Shown: positions 34,579 through 44,167, counted from the stretch's first letter. The stretch: DNA of 64,000 nt from Neiella litorisoli (GCF_014773395.1 NZ_JACXAF010000009.1:1-64000); one strand, 5' to 3'. Notes: generated by a model from the letters alone, not told the origin. Made by a program: numbers and translations.

Positions 34579-35089
34579 GAGACCTCCGTAGTTCTCTTCT
34601 AAACCCTGTGCGATTTTTTGATGTTAAATCCTCAATCACGCCGTATTGCTCACACTGCTCGATCAGTTGAGTATCATTACAATTACTCTCTATATATTGG
34701 GTCACCCTACCCAACAAACTGTCACGCAATCGCTTCAGTCCAATCTCAGTTCGCCAGATCTCAACATTTTTGTCGGCATTGAAACCAAGCCTTGCTGCTC
34801 GTGCTTCACGCTCAAGAATAGCGACTTTGATCGGTCGATTAGCATGCGGAAGAACGATCACCGATTGCCCATAATTGCGATTGATTAATAAATTGTTGTC
34901 TGCGCCGTTCGGCCGCCACGCAGCAGACGCGAGCGCGAAGGTGTTGCTATGAGCACTCACAGCAACACACAACTTGCCGCCTTCTCCGGGAAGAACGGTG
35001 ACAGTTAGGGGATTAAAACTGTTGGTCTCGCTGGGTGTAATAATGAGCTGTTCAGTCCGCCTTAATAGCACCCGTTGAATGACGGTCAT
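34571..35089 (-). CDS. Hypothetical protein heading ABC operon, 172 aa
   Basis: First gene of the ABC operon. A soluble protein, basic at the C-terminus (RTGFRRELRRSHG). No motif recognised. ATG at 35089 with GGAAGG upstream at suitable spacing. Its coupling to a membrane protein and an exporter suggests a role as substrate, regulator or modifier. Confidence 0.55.
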   Translation of the reverse strand: MTVIQRVLLRRTEQLIITPSETNSFNPLTVTVLPGEGGKLCVAVSAHSNTFALASAAWRPNGADNNLLINRNYGQSVIVLPHANRPIKVAILEREARAARLGFNADKNVEIWRTEIGLKRLRDSLLGRVTQYIESNCNDTQLIEQCEQYGVIEDLTSKNRTGFRRELRRSHG

Positions 35090-35405
35090 TCGCCCCTTCC
35101 TTCCTTGGTAGATTTAGCAGAAGTGTGTCATGTGATCGGCTACAAATCAGGTCATCTATCAGGGGGATCTGCGGGCAAAACTGCCCATGCTTGCTAGCAG
35201 CTCTTGAAATAGAAACTAACCACTCACAATCACACAATAAGTGCCACGCACACTAAGCAAGAACATATCAAACCCGTATTAATTGGCAGACACCGGAGGC
35301 GTTTCTAGCAAAGTGCATCTAAACTCAGACCGGACAGAGCCTCAAACTGGATTGTTCGACTCATTATTGGAAGCCAAATAGCACTTGCCGCCCAAGGAAA
35401 AGCTG
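35090..35405. other. Divergent intergenic region
   Basis: Promoter space between the ABC operon and the amidase gene. Nothing specific beyond AT-rich stretches was recognised. Confidence 0.4.
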
Positions 35406-35939
35406 ATGAAAACTGTTGCACTCGTAATCGGTCACAAAAAGACCTCACCGGGAGCGGTAAACGCTACGAGTGGCCTTACTGAATTTGTATTCAATGAAAA
35501 GCTATCGTTGGACATCGAAGGGCAGATTCACGGAGTTAACTTGCAGCGGGTTTATCGACGAACATATACATCGCTACCGAATGACTTGAATGAGCTCAAT
35601 CCCGCCCTGATAGTGAGCCTTCACTGCAATGCCTTTAACACTGAGGTCTCAGGGACTGAAGTTCTTTATTATCACAAATCGACCAAAGGAAAGCTTGCCG
35701 CTAGGCTCCTCAATGATCACCTAGTTGGCGCTCTAGGGTTGCACAACAGAGGCGCTCGCCCCAAAACCAGCGAAGACCGTGGTGGCTACCTGCTTAAAAA
35801 TACCAATGCCCCGTGTGTTATTGCCGAGCCGTTCTTTATCGACAACGATAATGACTTGGCCATCGCGCAGGAAAAGTACGCCGAACTGGTACTAGCTTAC
35901 GTGGAAGCCATAGTGTCTATAGTTAAAGAAATATCATAA
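35406..35939 (+). CDS. N-acetylmuramoyl-L-alanine amidase (Amidase_3)
   Basis: 177 residues starting MKTVALVIGHKKTSPGAVNA. Zinc ligands of the family appear as GH near the N-terminus, a central H in IVSLHCNAF, and the catalytic E in VIAEPFFIDN. ATG 35406 follows AAGGAAAAGCTG. No signal peptide, so it needs another route or acts after lysis, like phage endolysins. It cuts the amide bond between muramic acid and the peptide stem. In a conjugative element it might open peptidoglycan, but no transfer genes flank it. Confidence 0.8.
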   Translation: MKTVALVIGHKKTSPGAVNATSGLTEFVFNEKLSLDIEGQIHGVNLQRVYRRTYTSLPNDLNELNPALIVSLHCNAFNTEVSGTEVLYYHKSTKGKLAARLLNDHLVGALGLHNRGARPKTSEDRGGYLLKNTNAPCVIAEPFFIDNDNDLAIAQEKYAELVLAYVEAIVSIVKEIS

Positions 35940-36219
35940 CTGAAGCGATCACCATATCACCAACCAAGATTCGAGACGCTGTTCAACACAAACTAGAATT
36001 GGCGATTGCCACAATTATTCAGCACTACCAACAAAACAACTCTGCCTTCTTTGGCAGCGCCCGAAAGCCATTTGGGTAAGCTTCCGCGATGTAACAACCC
36101 AACGAAGGGATAACAGCAATAGACTAAACATTGCCCACAGCCCACCTATTAAGGTTTACGCATAATATCTTTAGATGTACATTTAGCCATGTGTATTTGC
36201 AAAGTAAAGAGGAGGTATT
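35940..36219. other. Gene-free stretch after the amidase
   Basis: About 280 bp with no supportable ORF or strong repeat. It ends with the SD (AAAGAGGAGG) of the tiny ORF at 36220. Confidence 0.4.
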
Positions 36220-36276
36220 ATGTTAACCAAACTTTTGAATGCCTCTGAATTGTCGCTGAGTACTCCGTCTCAGTAG
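36220..36276 (+). CDS. 18-codon ORF with strong SD, possible leader peptide
   Basis: AAAGAGGAGGTATT precedes an ATG opening an 18-codon frame (MLTKLLNASELSLSTPSQ, then TAG). Its last codons form the 5' strands of the pseudoknot described at 36254, so ribosome movement would directly affect that fold. No larger gene follows. Confidence 0.4.
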   Translation: MLTKLLNASELSLSTPSQ

Positions 36277-36371
36277 TAGCCGAAAAGAGTGTGAATATAC
36301 TGGAGATAGCCGGATTTTTGGTACTCAGCGTCGTGAGACAGCTGTGGCTAAATGCCCTCTTTTTCTGAGGG
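36254..36371 (+). ncRNA. Candidate pseudoknotted structured RNA
   Basis: Stem 1: CGCTGAGTAC (36254-36263) with GTACTCAGCG (36321-36330), 10 bp. Stem 2: GTCTCA (36267-36272, inside the stem 1 loop) with TGAGAC (36334-36339, just after stem 1). This is an H-type pseudoknot with 3-nt junctions on both sides. TAGCC (36277-36281) can pair with GGCTA (36346-36350), and CCCTC/GAGGG (36355-36371) forms a further hairpin. Up to about 36540 more hairpins follow (GGAGC/GCTCC near 36440, GCGA/TCGC near 36520) without any gene. The strand follows the upstream SD-ORF. Confidence 0.5.
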
Positions 36372-36615
36372 ATTGACGTTGATGGGAGTAGAGTTGGCTA
36401 CACGGCTGCCCGCAGTTTAGCTATGAGAATAAGCCGGGGAGCATTCCGCTCCTCTTCATGGCATTTTAAAACGGAGATGTCGTGATTGAAGCCTCATTGT
36501 AAACGGCAAAGCAGATGAAGCGAGGGACTCGCTCATCACCCCCTATCAGTGGGCTGGTTCGTCCTATGGTTTGTGATAAATTCTTTGCTCCTGCTCCAAT
36601 TTTAAAATATCTATT

Positions 36616-36867
36616 TCAATTTGATATAACTTTAATTAAGTCCCAGTACCAAGTGGTTTGATGAGTGCATTGGCTTACTTTGTTGCGTAAGCCTTGCTCA
36701 CTGATCGGGCGGCCAAACTTTGTTAGTCGCTCAGCCACATCCCGATAAGATAGTCCTGCTAAAGCCATTTCAGCTTTGATCTGACGCTTAATTTCAACAG
36801 GTACCGCTTCATCTAGTCTTCGTGCCTGCTCGCTTTTGGCGGGGCATAAATGAGTTAGAGCAACTTG
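36616..36867 (-). pseudogene. DUF6471-like helix-turn-helix fragment
   Basis: The minus-strand frame reads VEIKRQIKAEMALAGLSYRD then VAERLTKFGRPISEQGLRNK, the pattern of DUF6471 proteins, which resemble small DNA-binding domains. No usable start codon precedes the ATG at 36768, inside the domain, and the first codons fall in the ~80-bp dispersed repeat. I treat it as a 5'-truncated gene; a non-standard start cannot be excluded. Confidence 0.5.
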
Positions 36868-36924
36868 TCAGATTGGATCGAGTCTTGAATCTAAGAGTGA
36901 CCGATTACGTCCAGACTAATCCAT
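36841..36924 (-). repeat. Copy 2 of the ~80-bp dispersed inverted repeat
   Basis: Reverse complement about 90% identical to 12349-12430, with eight or so differences. It lies immediately 5' of the DUF6471-like fragment, as if the repeat were the boundary of a moved segment. Confidence 0.75.
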
Positions 36925-36946
36925 ATTAGTTGTGGGCTTAGCTTAG

Positions 36947-37393
36947 CTATTTTTTTAACCGAAACGTCATCATGTTTTTTTTCAGGTAACGACCGTTATG
37001 TTGCTCCTCATTGACATCGAAAACTTCCCAACCTCTCCGCCCCAAAAAAGATAGAAAAATTGGTTCAAAACCGGAAACATCCTTTGGATGGAAATTGTTG
37101 GGCCTCATGACACCGAAATGATCCCTCATTTTATCAAGGCACTTTTTTCTCAGGTCAATGCCAAAGCTATTTTTACTATTCGGCTCTTTCTCCACACACT
37201 CAAAAGAAGCACCTCTATCGGTCTCAAATCTTACCGTGAGAGTACGCTCGCCTATAACCTCGTTGGGAATAATCGTTTCATCAATAAAAAACGTTGCATA
37301 TTCAAGAGTGCGAGCTGTAGCTCTAGGCGAGAACGCCAGCACCAACATTAAACAACAGGATGTTAATTCTACCTTGTTAAGTACTTTCATCAT
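36947..37393 (-). CDS. Secreted hypothetical protein, 148 aa
   Basis: Signal peptide (VELTSCCLMLVLAFSPRATA), then a globular part with two cysteines (FECVEKEP, KKCLDKMRD). The start is ATG 37393, or the next codon ATG 37390. No family recognised. AT-rich region of single cargo genes. Confidence 0.6.
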   Translation of the reverse strand: MMKVLNKVELTSCCLMLVLAFSPRATARTLEYATFFIDETIIPNEVIGERTLTVRFETDRGASFECVEKEPNSKNSFGIDLRKKCLDKMRDHFGVMRPNNFHPKDVSGFEPIFLSFLGRRGWEVFDVNEEQHNGRYLKKNMMTFRLKK

Positions 37394-37533
37394 CTTCTAT
37401 GTGTTCAGATACATACAACAATTTGTTAATGCAGGTTTGCAGTAAGTCCGACAGCAAAGCTTAACAAATTGAGCCTGGATAGACTTCTGACGCTCGTTTT
37501 TATCTTCGACTTTTACGGCCGAAGAAGCCTCTC

Positions 37534-37773
37534 CTAGAAACGGTCACCACAAGCAAATTTACCGTCAACAATAATCTTGCCAGCACACGCCATAGCGCAC
37601 AGACGAAAACCTCCATCAAGTATTCCACACCATTTATCGATACTTTTTCTGATGAAAGGAGAGTTATTGTCAAGGGAAAACCAAGAATCGTTTTCGATTA
37701 GTAACGGCTCAGCAATAAAAAGCCGTGCACGGTTAAACCAAGTGTTTCCAGACCTGATTTCTGCTGAGCACAC
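37534..37773 (-). CDS. Doubtful small protein, 79 aa
   Basis: GTG start at 37773 without a clear SD; five cysteines (e.g. WCGILDGGFRLCAMACAGK). The composition is protein-like, but the gene may be a fragment of a longer exported protein. Confidence 0.35.
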   Translation of the reverse strand: MCSAEIRSGNTWFNRARLFIAEPLLIENDSWFSLDNNSPFIRKSIDKWCGILDGGFRLCAMACAGKIIVDGKFACGDRF

Positions 37774-37813
37774 ACGATAGTCTTAATAATCTTCTTCGCC
37801 ATATTTAGTATGT

Positions 37814-38599
37814 TTATTCAGTGCATTGTTCGAAAACGTATCGGTTGCCAACACCTTGGGCTGCCTCTATACGGCGATTCCGCTCACACTCCCAGGCACT
37901 GACGGGATCAAGCAAACTCCAATCACGCATTAATGCCAACGTGTCGTCGTCAACTTGGGCCTGATGGGCTTCAATCATGTAGAAGTACACCCTCGCGACA
38001 TCACCTTTGACATCATCGGCAGGCTCAGCCAAGTCATGTTCAAAGTCGACTTCGAAATCACAATGTCCGTAGATCCGTTCCTCTCCATCTATAACAGCAA
38101 AGTCATAATTTGACCGATCGCCGTTAAGTTCACCGACGGCGGGTACTAGGTTGTTTAAGTCATCATGAGCTTTTTTAAAAGCAGGGTTCAACTTGTATGC
38201 ACAGTCCCGACCGGAGATAAACTTGCCATTGTTTTTCTTACATTCAGGGTGATTGTGCTTATTGACCCATTCATCTAACTGCCCACCAAATAAATGGGCA
38301 GGCATGATGTGTTCCCACTCAATACGGGACGCGCGCTGATTAATCTTTCCACGTTTAGTTTTTGGATTACGGGGGGTATAGCCGCATTTTAGTGGATTGA
38401 TCATCGTCTCATGCTTGTTCCCGTCGCCGTCAAGGTCTTCGATATCATCAAAGACGTAATCGCATCCGCAATAGAAGGTTTGCAAGTGATCGAAGTACAC
38501 TTCTTTTTCGGCTTTTGATTTTGCATTTGAAAAACTAGTCGGGTACGCAGCACTAGCTGTGGCCGAGACTAGCAGCATAACAATGACTGGCCATTTCAT
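37814..38599 (-). CDS. endA: Endonuclease I family secreted nuclease
   Basis: 261 residues. Signal peptide MKWPVIVMLLVSATASA, then the family core RASRIEWEHIMPAHLFGG with the catalytic histidine, an acidic metal-like loop DIEDLDGDGNKHE, and HDDLNNLVPAVGELNGDRSN. Cysteines match those of Vibrio EndA/Vvn-type periplasmic nucleases. ATG 38599, SD AAGGAA. Cuts DNA and RNA in the periplasm or outside. As cargo it could block entry of competing DNA or supply nucleotides. Confidence 0.85.
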   Translation of the reverse strand: MKWPVIVMLLVSATASAAYPTSFSNAKSKAEKEVYFDHLQTFYCGCDYVFDDIEDLDGDGNKHETMINPLKCGYTPRNPKTKRGKINQRASRIEWEHIMPAHLFGGQLDEWVNKHNHPECKKNNGKFISGRDCAYKLNPAFKKAHDDLNNLVPAVGELNGDRSNYDFAVIDGEERIYGHCDFEVDFEHDLAEPADDVKGDVARVYFYMIEAHQAQVDDDTLALMRDWSLLDPVSAWECERNRRIEAAQGVGNRYVFEQCTE

Positions 38600-38625
38600 C
38601 ACAATGGGTTCCTTACAAAGCGGTT

Positions 38626-38817
38626 CTAACGAGGCCGAGTATCAGAGTTTTCATGCTGAAATGCTACGTGCCAACCTTGGGTATATCGTTGGGCTTGCTC
38701 AATACTTCCAAACAAGTCACATAGCTGGTCGTTTGCTGCGGCAGACGCAACAGGGTTTTCTTTAAGGCTAACGATATGCAGCCAAGTCTCAACGAGGGGA
38801 ATTGATGGGTATTTCAT
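38626..38817 (-). CDS. Hypothetical protein, 63 aa
   Basis: ATG 38817 with AAAGGAGTGAACACGT upstream. Soluble and mostly helical (ANDQLCDLFGSIEQAQRYTQ). It ends 27 nt before the endonuclease I start, so the two are probably cotranscribed; it could be a cytoplasmic inhibitor, but that is guesswork from position. Confidence 0.55.
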   Translation of the reverse strand: MKYPSIPLVETWLHIVSLKENPVASAAANDQLCDLFGSIEQAQRYTQGWHVAFQHENSDTRPR

Positions 38818-39079
38818 ACGTGTTCACTCCTTTGAACATGACAGATGCCATAATCCTTTATAGCTACGATTGAGCTTAGCAGATGTTTGCCATCCCCGAA
38901 ATGGAACATCTCCCGAATGCTTGACCACTAAAACTCTATCACTCAACTCACTGATTGGGCGTTAGAAAATGGGAGCACAGAGCAGTCATCGCTTCACAGA
39001 CATAAGGGTCCAATGTCTGAACATGACAGATCGGATGTGAGACAATACGCTCCCACCAATTGTTCGCTCCTGAATGGTG

Positions 39080-39907
39080 TCATTTTCTATACCGCTCAAT
39101 GCATTGTTCAATATAGTGAAATACCGTAGCAGCTGCGTTTGTCATTGCTCGAGCTTCCGGTTCAAAAAGCAAGTCATTATTGTGAGCAAGACTTGCATGA
39201 TTACGAAGAGTACCCAAGGCATTAATGGTACCCGCCATACTATTGAGAACAGCAGCAACTTCTGCGGGCCTATTTCCCTGCGGCTTAAGTGCCGGGTGAT
39301 TGCTCTTGAGCTCTTTGAATGCCTTTTGTGCGGTAACCGTTGGATCCAATGTAATCCCAGCATCTTCGCAAAGGTTCACCAAATAGGCTTGGAGCGCCGT
39401 ATGGACACGGTCAATTGCACTAGCGGGCGATAGGCTTCGTGCATCGTCAAGTGCACGAGTTACAGTCTCAGGCATTGACGGCGAGGGCGTTGGCAACTGA
39501 ACCGCTCCTACTATTACTAACTCTCCGTTAGCAATATGACACCCCACTCCACAGCTTGAGAGAATTCGATTTATGTGATTCTCGGAGGGTACCGTCAATC
39601 CGAAGCTTTCTAATTGCTCAAATGCGTTATAAATTGCGCACACAAAACTTGGACCATTCTCGCGGGCATCTAACATCAGTTCTTCGAGATCTCGTTTTGC
39701 CCAGTCAATATTAGAGCTTTTGACCTGCTCTCTGCCTACCGACTTAGCCATGTGCCACTTGTACGATTCGATGAGACTCTTTTCATCACACGTTTCACTG
39801 GTGATGACTTTTCCCATCAACCCCCGCAGCTCATTGAAGGCGTCATTTGGAATAGCAAACGGGTATTCAGTTGCAAATTGGAGTTCAGCAGGTAATTCGA
39901 GAGGCAC
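39080..39907 (-). CDS. Abi_C-like protein, 275 aa
   Basis: The C-terminal 90 residues match the abortive-infection C-terminal style: NSMAGTINALGTLRNHASLA followed by HNNDLLFEPEARAMTN, including R-x6-H. The middle holds a helical N-terminal extension with a short CGVGCH motif. It stands alone, with no obvious partner. It is not a copy of the cassette Abi_C at 13491; only the C-terminal domain style is shared. Defence role plausible by family. Confidence 0.7.
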   Translation of the reverse strand: MPLELPAELQFATEYPFAIPNDAFNELRGLMGKVITSETCDEKSLIESYKWHMAKSVGREQVKSSNIDWAKRDLEELMLDARENGPSFVCAIYNAFEQLESFGLTVPSENHINRILSSCGVGCHIANGELVIVGAVQLPTPSPSMPETVTRALDDARSLSPASAIDRVHTALQAYLVNLCEDAGITLDPTVTAQKAFKELKSNHPALKPQGNRPAEVAAVLNSMAGTINALGTLRNHASLAHNNDLLFEPEARAMTNAAATVFHYIEQCIERYRK

Positions 39908-40112
39908 GTTGTTCCTAGTTTTGTGAGTAGCTTATTGCAGCGATACTATCGCGATACCTAGCTATAATAATAGCCGTAACATACTGCTTATAATGGACAT
40001 TATGACCTGAATCAACATTCACATCGAGTGAAACCCACCTGCGAAGGAGGTGGGTTCAAGCTCACAATAGAAAAGCCCCAATGGCGGAGCTTCTAATTGA
40101 TGCAATTCGCTG

Positions 40113-43100
40113 CTAATCGAACGTGGGCTTGATCAAAGCCCATCGAGTCATGCACCTACCAAGATCGTTATACACGCATCCGTAAAGAGCCAGCTTGCCA
40201 TTTGCCGAGATTTCTCCCGTTCCCGGCAGCATTTGATTAACTGAAACTCCGTCAACCTCATGTCCCCTGCCAGCCAGCCATGTAACCTCCATATTTTGAG
40301 TGTCAATGACATAAGCATCCGTATCCCGATTATAATCTTCGCCTGCAACCCATTTTCCCTTTGACGTAAAGAATGCATAACGCCCTGAGCGACTTACATC
40401 GATCAAAAAGCTATCGTGCACTACGCTGACCGGATACACGTCGTGATCAATCACTCGCTCCCACTCTCCTCCGTCGACTGGGCGCCTAAATAACTGGTAA
40501 TGATTACCAACCCAAACGGAGCTGAGCGTTTTATTCGTGCTTACATAAATCCACTCACCATCGCCGCTGAGCTTCGCGACAGAGCCCGGCATTGCTGGTG
40601 TCAGTGGTTCATCATTGCCCACCAAGTACAGCTGGTAATCTTGCCAATATATGGCGCTCTTCCCGTTATCAGACATATCCGCCAAACGTGCGCCATCTTT
40701 AATGAACCACTCCATTTGGCCATTTGCATGAAACCGATATATTCCGCCATTGGCTCCACCGTCCGTAATATGTGCAATGACAGAATTACCCCTAAACGTT
40801 ATTGGTCTGGCCACGGCTCGACTACTAACTCCACTTCGAGCAAGTACGCGATAGTTCGGTGGGTTCACACACACATCGTGATCTTCGGGTAAGTGATCGT
40901 ACTCACATGGGGCAGGATACCTTGCAAACCATGGCCCTTCCCCTCTGAGTTCGTACTGGTTTCCAGTTATGTATTGTTCCCAAACCACATTATTACGATC
41001 GATAAGATAGGAACTGTAGTGATGATTTCCTTCATACCCCATGCCGACATTAGTGCACGACTCTTCCCAACAATCATTTCTCCACAACCCGGTCGCATAA
41101 GGATAGGTGCTTTTTCGTCCGACGAATTCTGAACCATCGGCCATCCAATAGCCTTCTTGCCCCCATCCAACTTTTGGTGAGTAATAGCGCGTAGGATCGT
41201 CATTTGTATCGAGCACAGATAACCATGCTCGATCTTCCTCGGGCATGGGATCGGTAAAAAATTGAAAAGGCTGGTTGCAGCTTGTTGCCGCCCACGGCTC
41301 ATTCACCCGATCACCAAATAACGCTTCGTCTCCATTAGACATGGCATCCAACACCGCACAGCCATACCAAACCCCCTCTGGGTTAAATGCCACATTATTC
41401 AAGTTCACGGGCTGATTTGTCAGTGGATTTATCACCGCCAATTCATGCAAGTCATCACTCTGGAATGTATCGATACTCAGCGTGGTATAAACCGGAGTGT
41501 TCTCGCTGATAGTGCCGCTTGTAGAAACCATTAGCCGTGCATCATGGAGCGACACGGGCCAATCCGATTTGCCACCAACCGATTCGCCTGGCGCAGTATC
41601 TCGAACTCGCGGCATATCGAGAAGCAACACATCTTCGTTAGCACTAACATCATTGACGCGAATCGGCGCTGCTGACGAGTTAGAAAACTGGGCCATGTAA
41701 CCATCAATTAGGCCTAATGCACCAATTCGAACCTCACCAAAAGCATTCACAAAGCCTGTGAGGTTATAGCCATCTGGTCGACTGCTCGCCCCCAGGTATC
41801 CATTAAGTTCGAGCTTCAACAAATCCAACACCAGAAGCTTGAGATCGCGCCCAATAGCTAGATCGAACTCTACACCAACGGTACCAAACAGCTCCTCGCC
41901 TTCATAAGAATCAGCTGGCACTTGCGTTTTGCTCGAAGCAACACTAAAACCTCCCCTGATGACCTCAAATTGCCCAGCCAATGACGACGAATCAAGCCAG
42001 TCAGTCAGGTTTGTTTCAACCGCGATAGGCGCATCTACGGCTAATCGAAATGGAACAAATCCTACAACTACTTGCAGTTGGCATTTGGGAGTGAGCTTTA
42101 ACTGATCATCTACTGTCAGGGCTACTTCGGCAATTTGATGCCTTGCATCACCGCCGACTGCAAATGCCAATGAAGTGTTAGCCTTGATATCTAAAGTGAA
42201 CTGCCACGCAGAGAAAGCTTTACCTGTCTTATCAGACACAATTTCAGTTGGCACAGGAGCCGATGGTTGCATGTCCTCAGCAACACCCCACGAACAATCC
42301 AAAACCGACTTTCGTAGAGCTTTCAACGCTTTCCGAGGCAGAATACCGCCGGTCGTTTGTTCTGCTTCCTCCTCATTCTCTGAGCGATAAACAGCATGCG
42401 CAATCACATCCGCAATACTGAGACTATCCAGCGGGTTCTTACGAAAAACATCAGCGGAGTTAACTGGCTCTAGTTGAACCTGCGTATTACCGTTGTCTAA
42501 AGCATCATGTGATGCCACGCGGCCGATGATATCCTCAGATACAATTAGAGAACCAACAGGAGGGCTCGTGACCATCTCAACCTGCAGGTTTTCTTCATCA
42601 ACACTCATAACTTCTGACGCATCGACGACAACAACATCATCGTGAAGCCATTCAGACGCTGATTCGGTATCCAAATCCGTTGTCATCCACCCGCCGGCAA
42701 AGATACCTGCGGCATCACCTACAGCATGATAATGCTGCGCAGTATCGAGAGTGCTGGTATCTTGCATACGCTCTACCAACACTGAGCCGGAACCATTCAT
42801 TACACCATCGATTGCAAAATCATCGACAATGTCAGCAACCGCTGCTGGCTCCCAGCCATTCAAATCCGTCATGGCCGCACTAAGTAAAATATCCGTACCA
42901 ACGGCAGGCGCTTCATCTAAGTAAAGTTCATTGACGTTGATATGCAGCAGGCTTTCTGCCGGTAACTCAATAGAAAACGCGGCCTCCAGTTCGCCTGCAA
43001 CCACACTTTCTGCTTCGGCTAGCGTGACTCCCCCACTCACAAGCTGGTCTCGACGCGCCAAGAATAAATTGGTTAATAACGAGACATATTTTTGCTCGGA

Positions 43101-43349
43101 ATCCAAGTCAACCTCGAACGCTACCGGTTGATCATTAACGGTATAATTCAGTGTCAACGTGCCTTCTGTGATCCCATCGAGAGTAACAGTCACCTCGGTC
43201 TTATGGCTCACGACATAAGCTGATGAATCGGTGCTTATTTCGTGCTCTAGTGGAATGATCTGCGATAACTCAACAGACGCAACTGCTGCTGGAGCGCACA
43301 GCAATCCGACCCCAACACTCATAGCGCATGCATTAACAATGCTATTCAT
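40113..43349 (-). CDS. Large exported protein with beta-propeller-like C-terminus
   Basis: 1078 residues. Signal peptide (ACAMSVGVGLLCAPAAVA). The first 650 residues are beta-rich with acidic segments; residues about 840-1070 contain short repeats of TolB/WD type (NGQMEWFIKDGARLADMSDN, ISANGKLALYGCVYN). No enzyme signature was seen. A single gene with a hairpin (AACCCACCT/AGGTGGGTT, near 40031-40056) downstream. Probably a surface or secreted cargo protein. Confidence 0.65.
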   Translation of the reverse strand: MNSIVNACAMSVGVGLLCAPAAVASVELSQIIPLEHEISTDSSAYVVSHKTEVTVTLDGITEGTLTLNYTVNDQPVAFEVDLDSEQKYVSLLTNLFLARRDQLVSGGVTLAEAESVVAGELEAAFSIELPAESLLHINVNELYLDEAPAVGTDILLSAAMTDLNGWEPAAVADIVDDFAIDGVMNGSGSVLVERMQDTSTLDTAQHYHAVGDAAGIFAGGWMTTDLDTESASEWLHDDVVVVDASEVMSVDEENLQVEMVTSPPVGSLIVSEDIIGRVASHDALDNGNTQVQLEPVNSADVFRKNPLDSLSIADVIAHAVYRSENEEEAEQTTGGILPRKALKALRKSVLDCSWGVAEDMQPSAPVPTEIVSDKTGKAFSAWQFTLDIKANTSLAFAVGGDARHQIAEVALTVDDQLKLTPKCQLQVVVGFVPFRLAVDAPIAVETNLTDWLDSSSLAGQFEVIRGGFSVASSKTQVPADSYEGEELFGTVGVEFDLAIGRDLKLLVLDLLKLELNGYLGASSRPDGYNLTGFVNAFGEVRIGALGLIDGYMAQFSNSSAAPIRVNDVSANEDVLLLDMPRVRDTAPGESVGGKSDWPVSLHDARLMVSTSGTISENTPVYTTLSIDTFQSDDLHELAVINPLTNQPVNLNNVAFNPEGVWYGCAVLDAMSNGDEALFGDRVNEPWAATSCNQPFQFFTDPMPEEDRAWLSVLDTNDDPTRYYSPKVGWGQEGYWMADGSEFVGRKSTYPYATGLWRNDCWEESCTNVGMGYEGNHHYSSYLIDRNNVVWEQYITGNQYELRGEGPWFARYPAPCEYDHLPEDHDVCVNPPNYRVLARSGVSSRAVARPITFRGNSVIAHITDGGANGGIYRFHANGQMEWFIKDGARLADMSDNGKSAIYWQDYQLYLVGNDEPLTPAMPGSVAKLSGDGEWIYVSTNKTLSSVWVGNHYQLFRRPVDGGEWERVIDHDVYPVSVVHDSFLIDVSRSGRYAFFTSKGKWVAGEDYNRDTDAYVIDTQNMEVTWLAGRGHEVDGVSVNQMLPGTGEISANGKLALYGCVYNDLGRCMTRWALIKPTFD

Positions 43350-43562
43350 TGTGTGAATACCTTTAGTAGTTGAATGAAAAATGACCCCTTATTCGGTCAC
43401 CATCCAAGCTACCTCAAGTTTTCTGTCGGACTACCGAGCCCAAATTTGCCGTGTCCGTCTAACACTTTTGTCATGCGGGACTAGCAATCGCTTCATTTGG
43501 CGGTAGCTGTCTTGCTCTCTTCACGATAACTTAGAGCGATCAAACGCAGCTCCGGAGCGATT

Positions 43563-44066
43563 TTGAATCGAACTACCCCTTATATAGACAGCCCTTTCCC
43601 GACGTTTTTCGAAGTGCCCTCGCACCAAACGAAATCCGCACTCGTACTGAAACCTGTCAAGACTCAAAAAGATGGCTGGCATTCTGTTCAATTCTCAGGG
43701 GCGTGGCCTAAGCAGGGAACGAGGGAATACGACTGGAAAAACGACAAGGCACACCTGCATCTGCAAATCGGTCGATTTGAGCATCAAGAGCTGCTCGCCG
43801 TGATGGTCGGTTACATTGAGCAATGTGAGTTCACGTTTCACGGCTCTAATCGCAACAAATCACTTTCTCTCAACCGCCAAGGCTCTGCTATTTCCATTAA
43901 GTTATCTGGGCCCGCCTTTGCTATCACCCAAACACTCGGCACGGCGGTATCAAACCAAATGGCAGATCTTGTTGCGTACCAGTACGCGTTGAATTATCCG
44001 GGAATGAGTATTGATGCAGCACTTCTCAGCGCCAAACGATTCGGCTACTGGCATAAGCGAAGCTAA
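43563..44066 (+). CDS. Hypothetical protein, 167 aa
   Basis: Starts at TTG 43563, with GGAG 6-7 nt upstream. Soluble; a short beta-rich core (HLHLQIGRFEHQELLAVMVG) and a helical tail. No motif recognised. Confidence 0.5.
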   Translation: MNRTTPYIDSPFPTFFEVPSHQTKSALVLKPVKTQKDGWHSVQFSGAWPKQGTREYDWKNDKAHLHLQIGRFEHQELLAVMVGYIEQCEFTFHGSNRNKSLSLNRQGSAISIKLSGPAFAITQTLGTAVSNQMADLVAYQYALNYPGMSIDAALLSAKRFGYWHKRS

Positions 44067-44167
44067 AAGCCTTATATGATGAGTAATCACCTGCTTGAGC
44101 AATGGTGCCATTCCTCGAGACACCCGCCCCATCAATAGGTTGCCGCGGGCGCTCGACGTTTAACCAA

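Noticed and set aside
36216-36550. Group II intron or retron
   Set aside because: No domain V with AGC triad and no reverse transcriptase; kept only as an unassigned structured RNA.
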